Shown in pieces: positions 1 to 64,000 of a stretch of DNA of 64,000 bases. How positions within the stretch are numbered: position 1 is the stretch's first letter; each line of letters opens with the position of its first letter. A model generated the notes under the pieces. That model was not told the DNA's origin. It made no database searches and saw only the letters and a list, made by a program, of their open reading frames with translations. The stretch is from Nansenia antarctica (Eukaryota; Chordata; Actinopteri; Argentiniformes; Microstomatidae), in assembly GCA_963989245.1 (NCBI GenBank), contig OZ022352.1:22257972-22321971 (forward strand), read 5' to 3'. The position numbers and the translations under genes were made by a program.

Positions 1-57984
<57,984 letters not shown>

Positions 57985-58654
57985 TCTCAGCCACCCACCC
58001 ACCGCTGGGACTCAGGGGAGACTGGGACTGTTCCGCGATCCTTAGACAAGCACTTGTATTAGATAAGCACCAGTATAACACACACTACTGTGCATCCCTC
58101 ATCTGTAACGCTTGCTGTTAGCGATGCTACCAGTTAGCGATGCTACCAGTTGCTCATTGCTAGTTCTCAGCAGCCTAGGGTAATTTCAGAGCAGTATTAC
58201 TGTTCGTTAGAGCAGAGTGAACACACAGTAGGGTAGTGAGGTCACGCCAGTGAGGAGCTGCAGCAGCAAGGAAGGACAACAGCAGTGGGGGGCGTGCTGT
58301 GCTTTTTGTTGTGATGCTCTGAGAAGATTTTTGGTTTCAAGCCTTTGGTTTCCTCCTTGTTAGTCAAGGACTGCAGTCACACCTACCATTGTTGTCTGTT
58401 CTTTTCCTGGACAGAGTCACGATTGGTATTTTTCTCCGCATTGTTTTTGCAGTCCTCTGTCCATATTACATCAGTTTAGTCCAATGATCCTGTACGTAGC
58501 CAAACTAGACCGAGAAATGACATGTGGACAGACAGTACTGTTTGTTATATGGTCATCATGCTTCACTGAAGTGACATAATGAAGGACATTCTTCAAACAA
58601 CATTTGGGGAGCTGGAGGACACCGAACCTTTTCTGTCATCCACTGTTGTGACTG

Positions 58655-58662
58655 TGTACATA
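58655..58662 (+). promoter_or_regulatory. Pumilio-type site TGTACATA
   Basis: Matches UGUANAUA, 6 bases before the poly(A) signal. A second match, TGTAAATA, is at 58706-58713. Confidence 0.4.
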
Positions 58663-58667
58663 TTGTT

Positions 58668-58673
58668 AATAAA
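58668..58673 (+). terminator. abtb3: poly(A) signal AATAAA of abtb3
   Basis: Canonical hexamer in TTAATAAAAACATGG, about 690 bases after the stop. Confidence 0.7.
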
Positions 58674-59335
58674 AACATGGAGTTATGGCTCCTTCTGTAA
58701 GTTAATGTAAATATATATCCACAGATGTTCTTCCTCATGTGTCTTACCATCAGATATTGCTGTAGAAATTGTGTATTTTTATGTGCTATTGTTCTGTATG
58801 TTAAGAGTTGCATGTCACATGGATGACTATTTATTTTTCTTTCCTGTTTTTTTGTTTGTTTTTGTAAATGTTTTTGAATTGGTTTAAGAGCGGCATGATA
58901 CTTTAAGAGTGGCATGGGCAGGGTGGAGGGGGGCGGGGGAGGGGGTGGAGTGATACTGTCAGCATGGGTCTCTATGTGTACTGTAGCAGAGCAATGGTGT
59001 CTTCATTTCAGGTGAGGAAGGCTGGAGGATGGAGCCTGGTTCAGAGGATGACCACACTCAAAGCATCGTCTGGTGTGTTTTCCAAGACATTGTGAAACCA
59101 CGTGTAAACGTGTGACTTACTATCTGTTTCCTCTATAAAGATTAATATAAAGAATGATTTGAAATTATTTCCATTTGTTATTCAGAGCTGTGGATTTACC
59201 GCGTGGTCTGATCTCATTATCTGGCACGCTGCGGCTGAAGGGTTTGAAGGGTTTCTGATCCCAGCCGGGTACTGGTTTCATACTGCACTACACAACATGT
59301 TGTCATATACATACATATACATGACATACATATAT

Positions 59336-59610
59336 GGGGCGGCTGTGGCGCAGGAGGTAGAGCCGCCGTCTAATGATGGCACGGTTGGTAGATCGGCAGA
59401 TCGGCGGTTCGAGCCCCGGCTGGTCACATGTCGAAGTGTCCTTGGGCAAGACACTGAACCCCAAAATTGCTCCCAATGAGCAGACCGGCGCCTTGCATGG
59501 CAGCTTGCCGCCATTGGTGTGTGAATGTGTGTATGAATGGGTGAATGAGAGGCCATTGTAAAGCGCTTTGGAATAAGGCGCTATATAAGTCAGTCCATTT
59601 ACCATTTATA
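59336..59610 (+). mobile_element. tRNA-derived SINE
   Basis: Head GGGCGGCTGTGGCGCAGGAG (A box TGGCGCAGGAGG) and B box GGTTCGAGCCC. The core has GTCCTTGGGCAAGACACTGA and the tail AAGCGCTTTGGAATAAGGCG, ending CAGTCCATTTACCATT. This is a common fish SINE type with its full head and tail. Confidence 0.88.
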
Positions 59611-59683
59611 CAATGAGCCACTTCCAAACCTCTCAGTTCTGGCAATACAGTACTACAAATCCAACATTGATATACATCTGAGT

Positions 59684-59688
<5 letters not shown>

Positions 59689-59741
<53 letters not shown>
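59689..59741. repeat. (GA)n microsatellite
   Basis: About 26 GA units followed by GA-rich sequence. Confidence 0.96.
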
Positions 59742-59746
<5 letters not shown>

Positions 59747-60631
59747 AAAAAGAAAAGAGACGGTGAGAGAGGGAGATATAGAATCAGTAAGACAGGGATG
59801 AGGAGAGAGAGCCAGTAAATGAGAGAGAGAGAGTATAAATCTAGAGAGAATCAGAGCTATTGTAACAGCGGTGCAGAGAGAACAGGCTCGTCCTTGTTCT
59901 CGGTTCTACTCTTCTCCGGTGAAGAATCTGTGGAAGCCGAGTTTGTGGTTCCGCTGCACTGCACTGTGGACACTGCTGCCATCAATGAACAGTTGCATAA
60001 GACACTCTGATCTTCCTCCTCAGCCTATTCTCACACTCTAGTGTCTGGCTGTTTGTCACAGTCACTCACAGCCTCTTGAGATTCACGGTGTAGCTGTTTG
60101 TTATTTATTCTCAATTACAGTCACCACCAGGCAGTTGTACCAGGCCGGATGCCAACCTGTTTTTTGGGTCTTGCCAAACCTCACCTTCTCCATTACTCCT
60201 CATAAGAGTAAGATAGCAGGACTATGATAGCACAGTAGCTTTGCCTGTCCTCGATTTTTAGTCATTGCAGGTGGGTATAAATATGTTTTCAATCATGAAA
60301 AAAAAAAAGTCCTTTCATATACACCCAGAGATCTAGAAAATATCCCCTGCTTCAAAACGCAAGCTCACCAAGGACAGATTAATAGAACTAGAAATGCTCT
60401 TCATGGTATGATCATAGGAGCAGCACGGTCGTGTGTTTGTGGTGTTCTTGAGCTGTGGCTGAGCTGCAGGCTCTGGTGATCAGTGTGTGTGTCATTTGCA
60501 TAGTGCAGAGAGTGTCGGGGGGCCTGAGGAATGAGCAGGGAAGGGGGGAGTTGTTGAAGAGTATCCATGGATACGGCTGCCCAGGAACAATATTTCACTC
60601 ACGAGTGTACTGCTGAATGGAATCCCTGGTG

Positions 60632-60644
60632 CACACGCACACAC

Positions 60645-60684
<40 letters not shown>
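60632..60684. repeat. (CA)n microsatellite
   Basis: CA tract with two CG interruptions. Confidence 0.95.
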
Positions 60685-60689
<5 letters not shown>

Positions 60690-61018
60690 CCCAAAGGATG
60701 TAATCCGGTAGAAAAAGTAATTTGGGGAAACTGATGTGGAACAGTGAAATGAACTAGCGTCAGATTAACAGTTCTAAAGCCCTGTTGGATATCTTAATCT
60801 ACTGGGCTGTGAAGTGGAGCTCTAACCGGCCGTGGCCTGGGAGGGGAGCCGAGGGGAACTCCGGAGGGGGGGACAGCCTAGTTATGTGACTGAAGCCATG
60901 TGGATTGATTGTGTGATTGACGATGAGCGTTTGTGGGGGATGTTTTGTGTTTTGTGTTGGTGTGTGTGTGAACTGTATGTATTTGTTTCCAGCCTGTGTG
61001 TCAGAATTTGTGTGCATC

Positions 61019-61020
<2 letters not shown>

Positions 61021-61081
<61 letters not shown>

Positions 61082-61256
61082 GCACGTCTAGGCGAGTAGG
61101 CTGAAGTATGTGTGTGTGTGTGCGTGTGTTTGTGTGTGTATGTGTGTGTGTGTGTGTGTGTGTACACACGTCTTTGTGCTGTGAGTGTGTGTGTGTGTGT
61201 GTGTGTGTTAGCACGTCTAGGCGAGTAGGCTGAAGTATGTGTGTTGTGTGTGTGTA

Positions 61257-61283
<27 letters not shown>
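61021..61283. repeat. (GT)n arrays with a tandem 130-bp duplication
   Basis: TTAGCACGTCTAGGCGAGTA followed by GGCTGAAGTATGTGTGT occurs at about 61079 and again at about 61209, embedded in GT repeats. Confidence 0.9.
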
Positions 61284-61291
<8 letters not shown>

Positions 61292-61589
61292 TCTCAGTGT
61301 GAGCAGATGGGAGGGAAGGGGGTCTGCCCTATCCAGCTCGGCCCCCAGAGCAAGCCCCTCATCCTCCTCTCTCCCCTTTTTGTCATTCACACGCCGTCTC
61401 CCTCTGGCACAGAGCGCGCTGGCAGCCTCAGAGGCATGTGTTTTGTTCCTCTCTTTGAACAGCTACAGAACTTTTTTCTCCTTCTCTGAAGAGAGTGGGA
61501 GGGAGGGAGAGGGAGAGGGAGAGAGTGGGTGAGAGAGAGGGAGGGAGCGAGGGTCAGGAGGAGAGGGAGAAACTTTGAAACTTCTAACA

Positions 61590-61697
61590 AAAACAAGCGT
61601 TCTCTATGCAGTTACTGTGTAAGAGCACAGAGACTATCAGAGGGCTAACTTGTGGACAGATTGAACTCGTTGGAGAGACATTACGAGAATTGAACAG
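61590..61697 (+). other. mlc1: probable noncoding first exon of mlc1
   Basis: GAATTGAACAG at the right end is followed by GTGAGTAG, a strong donor at 61698. An acceptor (CACACTTCAG at 62389, or TTCTTCAG at 62400) precedes the first coding ATG, so a 5' UTR intron is likely. The left end is not defined by sequence. Confidence 0.4.
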
Positions 61698-62119
61698 GTG
61701 AGTAGTGAGCAAGGAGGACGAGGGAAGAGAGATTCGGTGAGGAATGGAGGGAATGAATGGGGCCTTGACAAAGGAAGCGATAAAAAGGGGAAGTTGGAAC
61801 CGGAGAAAACCTGTGGGAAAGAGGGGGCGAGGGGGTAAGGGGTTGTTTTAAAAATCTGAGCCTTGCTTTCTTATTGTTTACTTCCATATACCTTCATTTA
61901 CAGTCAATGATTTACACTGGTCTTACAATCTGGTTTTGGTGTTCTACACCATTTTCACGATCAACAAAGTAATAATGCATTATGTTGAGCTTTCATGTGG
62001 ATTATGACAGACATTGGAAGATGAGTTCAAATTAACGATGGGAATTTGCACTGTATTGTACAGAACAATAAAACATTTTGCACTGTATTGTACAGCAGTT
62101 GAGCTGCATTCTTATGTAT

Positions 62120-62168
62120 GAAAGGTGCTATATAAATAGAGCTTATTATTATTATTATTATTATTATT
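62120..62168 (+). mobile_element. LINE-type 3' tail with (ATT)n
   Basis: AAAGGTGCTATATAAATAGA then (TTA)n matches the 3' tail type of the LINE at 43060-43410. It lies in the presumed 5' UTR intron of mlc1. Confidence 0.6.
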
Positions 62169-62460
62169 GTGACACTAATTAAGACAATCAACATTAATGG
62201 CCTAGAAAACCTGTTCAAAATACATAAGAACATGTAGTTGTTTATCAACTGAAAGATAATGAACCAAGATGATCTTTCAATTGCATTCACATGGTCCTTG
62301 TTGGCCCAAAAGTGACCGAGAGGATTAATGACGTCAGATGAGTATTTGATAGTTTGAGATGACTGGGTGTTCCCTCTCTCACACTTCAGAGGTTCTTCAG
62401 ATCCTGGGGAGTGTCCCTGTCCACGGACCATCAGAGGGGGGGGCGCTGTGACAGGGCGCT

Positions 62461-62709
62461 ATGATGCAGCGGGAGGAGCTGTCTAACAGGGAAGAGTTCA
62501 CCTATGACCGGATGCTCACGCTGGAGAGGGGCGGGGGGACGGTGGGCCGGCGGGGCGACAGGGCTCCGGAGAGGGGCGAGGAGCGGGCCAGGCCGGAGAG
62601 GGACAGCTACACGGTGGACGTGAGGGCCAGTGACCTACAGCTGGCCCACGCCGAGCCCCTGCACCCCTGCTTCAGCTACAGGGCCTGGCTCTACAGCGTC
62701 CTCATCGGG
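62461..62709 (+). CDS. mlc1: mlc1 first coding exon
   Basis: Two adjacent ATGs (62461 and 62464); both have a purine at -3, so the start is uncertain by one codon. Encodes MQREELSNREEFTYDRMLTL, an Arg/Glu/Gly-rich stretch, SDLQLAHAEPLHPCFSYRAW and LYSVLIG. Donor GTGAGA at 62710. Confidence 0.93.
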
Positions 62710-62852
62710 GTGAGAGGTTAGCAGGCTCACAGAAAAGTCTGCAGCATGTCGAGTTTTGGAAAATTTCATTTATGGAAGTGTCAACCACAGAAGTGACGAA
62801 GCGGGCTTTAATGGTGAAGAGAGTGAAAGGGGGCGAAGGGTTATTCATTGTG

Positions 62853-62883
<31 letters not shown>

Positions 62884-62912
62884 CTGTGTGTGTGTATGTG
62901 TGTGTGTGGCCG

Positions 62913-62961
<49 letters not shown>

Positions 62962-64000
62962 GTGTGTCTGTGCGTGTGTGTGTGTGTGTGAATATGTGTA
63001 TGTGTGGTCCTCAGGGCAGTCTGTTGATCACGGCGGGCTTCTCTCTCTACCTGGGAAATGTCTTCCCTGCTGCCATGGACTACCTGCGTTGTGCGGCAGG
63101 CTCGGTGAGTGGCCTTCCCCTCACAGTGGTGTCAGAACAGAGACACTGGCTCATCTTTAGCAACTGAGCCAAAAGAGATACATCATTATCTGCATTTCAA
63201 TGGATACAGTACATCGCATACAATACAACAATGCACACGTGTCTATAGACAAGACTGGATAACCTCTTTTCTTTCTGCAATCTATTGGCATAGCTGACGT
63301 TTTTTTATCATGGGCTTCGGTGTATAGTGTGTCTGTGTAAGTAATTGTACTGTCTTCGTCACAGAGTATCCCAGCTGCCATTGTTAGCTTTGCCATCGCC
63401 AAGAACAGACATGTCGCAGTAAGTACACAACAAACATACACCTCAATCTACTGTATGTGGATTGGTAGCATGAATGTTACTCTGGGACCTGCGATCTTGT
63501 GCTAAGTACCTGGCCCTAGGTGCTAATATGCTGTACTACTGCTGTAATTCCCAGGTGTCAGATTTCCAGGTGGTGTTCGTGTCTACCTTTGCTGTGACGA
63601 CCACCTGCCTGGTGTGGTTCGGTTGTAAACTGGTGGTGAGCCCCTCGGCTGTCAATGTGAGTCAACCGTGGATCTTGATGAACTTGTCTAGTCGGTTGAT
63701 TTTGTGCTATGATATTTCGTTAGTAACACCTTACCACACACGTCTTATGTTCTTTTATACATTAACATACAGTACATACCAATTTGTCCACCATGTCGCT
63801 GACGCCCCCCCCCCCCCTCCACTTCTCTCCCCCTCTTCCCCTCTCCCCCCTCCTCTCTCTCTCTTCCCTGTCTCTCCCCCATGGACCTCCCCTGCTCAGA
63901 TCAACTTTAACCTCATCCTACTGATTCTGCTGGAGGTGCTGATGGCCAGCACCGTCATCCTGTCAGCACGCTCCGCAGAGGACTGCTGCAGCCACAGGAA
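62461..64000 (+). CDS. mlc1: mlc1: membrane protein MLC1, first five coding exons (3' partial)
   Basis: Exons 62461-62709, 63015-63104, 63365-63418, 63555-63656 and 63900-64000 join in frame. They match MLC1 from the N-terminal EEFTYDRMLTLERG through SLYLGNVFPAAMDYLRCAAG and VSTFAVTTTCLVWFGCKLVV to NFNLILLILLEVLMASTVIL. MLC1 is an astrocyte end-foot membrane protein that works with GlialCAM and influences ClC-2 and volume-regulated chloride currents; loss in humans causes megalencephalic leukoencephalopathy. Hydrophobic segments lie at about residues 73-95, 112-125, 133-158 and 164-188, consistent with the first half of its eight membrane spans. The N-terminal tail is longer than the human one and rich in Gly, Arg and Glu. 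The gene runs off the right edge. Confidence 0.95.
62710..63014 (+). other. mlc1: mlc1 intron with GT array up to the 3' splice site
   Basis: 305 bases. (GT)n with interruptions runs from about 62859 to 62990. The acceptor GTGGTCCTCAG has hardly any polypyrimidine tract. Confidence 0.9.
62859..62990. repeat. (GT)n array in mlc1 intron
   Basis: GT repeats with TC, AT, CC and GC interruptions, ending about 25 bases before the next exon. Confidence 0.95.
63015..63104 (+). CDS. mlc1: mlc1 coding exon 2
   Basis: Acceptor GTCCTCAG, donor GTGAGT. 30 codons: GSLLITAGFSLYLGNVF then PAAMDYLRCAAGS, including the end of the first membrane span. Phase 0 on both sides, so skipping would delete 30 residues in frame. 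Confidence 0.96.
63365..63418 (+). CDS. mlc1: mlc1 coding exon 3
   Basis: Acceptor CGTCACAG, donor GTAAGT. 18 codons: SIPAAIVSFAIAKNRHVA, corresponding to the human IPSAIVSF block. Confidence 0.95.
63555..63656 (+). CDS. mlc1: mlc1 coding exon 4
   Basis: Acceptor ATTCCCAG, donor GTGAGT. 34 codons: VSDFQVVFVSTFAVTTTCLV then WFGCKLVVSPSAVN, a membrane span very close to human MLC1. Confidence 0.97.
63900..64000 (+). CDS. mlc1: mlc1 coding exon 5 (runs off the window)
   Basis: Acceptor CCTGCTCAG. Encodes INFNLILLILLEVLMASTVI then LSARSAEDCCSHRK to the edge. Preceded by a C-rich and CT-rich tract (63806-63870). Confidence 0.95.
   Translation, partial: MNFNLILLILLEVLMASTVILSARSAEDCCSHR

Larger units (their letters stand above)
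57985..58700 (+). other. abtb3: abtb3 3' UTR
   Basis: Follows the stop codon. A canonical AATAAA lies at 58668-58673, which would place the mRNA end near 58690. A variant signal AATATAAAG near 59144 could serve a longer form. Confidence 0.7.
58714..61590. other. intergenic region between abtb3 and mlc1
   Basis: Contains a SINE (59336-59610), (GA)n (59689-59741), (CA)n (60632-60684) and GT-rich arrays with a 130-bp duplication (61021-61283). No other gene seen. Some of the first 450 bases may belong to a longer abtb3 3' UTR. Confidence 0.85.

Noticed and set aside
59336..59420. Possible functional tRNA gene
   Set aside because: A and B boxes belong to a full SINE with a LINE-type tail; the cloverleaf is not intact.

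Overview
The window is vertebrate genomic DNA, almost certainly from a ray-finned (teleost) fish. It holds split genes with GT-AG introns, very dense (CA)n/(GT)n/(CT)n microsatellites, Tc1-like transposon ends, tRNA-derived SINEs and L2/CR1-type LINE 3' ends of the kinds common in fish genomes. I cannot fix the species; the typical salmonid HpaI-type SINE was not seen.

Two protein-coding genes lie head to tail on the + strand. The first, filling positions 1 to about 58,700, is abtb3 (older name btbd11), an ankyrin-repeat and BTB/POZ protein. I placed 17 coding exons (1-863, 34832-34981, 40780-40984, 42842-42994, 43873-44038, 44945-45034, 46753-46854, 47509-47602, 47935-48070, 48341-48561, 50600-50778, 53280-53385, 54499-54601, 55703-55784, 55966-56034, 56318-56431, 57775-57984). 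All junctions are GT-AG and all phases agree, giving 1012 residues plus a stop; only the first few codons lie left of the window. The second gene, from about 61.6 kb to beyond the right edge, is mlc1, an astrocytic multi-pass membrane protein. Its first five coding exons are present (62461-62709, 63015-63104, 63365-63418, 63555-63656, 63900-64000+), with a probable noncoding first exon ending at 61697.

Layout: exon 1 of abtb3 encodes a region that reads as an H2B-like followed by an H2A-like histone fold. A 34-kb intron 1 follows, with no other gene but many repeats: a Tc1-like transposase remnant with a nested insertion, a deleted Tc1-like element, a 407-bp miniature LTR retrotransposon whose LTRs carry a tRNA-like segment, hAT-like and decayed palindromes, and minisatellites. 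Introns 2-16 are shorter and carry LINE, SINE and foldback elements, several nested or with clear target-site duplications. The 3' UTR has a canonical poly(A) signal with two Pumilio-type sites close by. The 3.6-kb intergenic region holds a tRNA-derived SINE and long (GA)n/(GT)n tracts.

The two genes are not an operon and have no obvious shared pathway. Their adjacency is interesting as synteny, since the human counterparts are on 12q and 22q. Nothing prokaryotic, no CRISPR array, no rRNA and no convincing functional tRNA gene was seen. The best candidates for something under-described are the tandem histone-fold reading of ABTB3, the miniature LTR element with tRNA-like LTRs, and an unclassified repeat present in introns 4 and 7.
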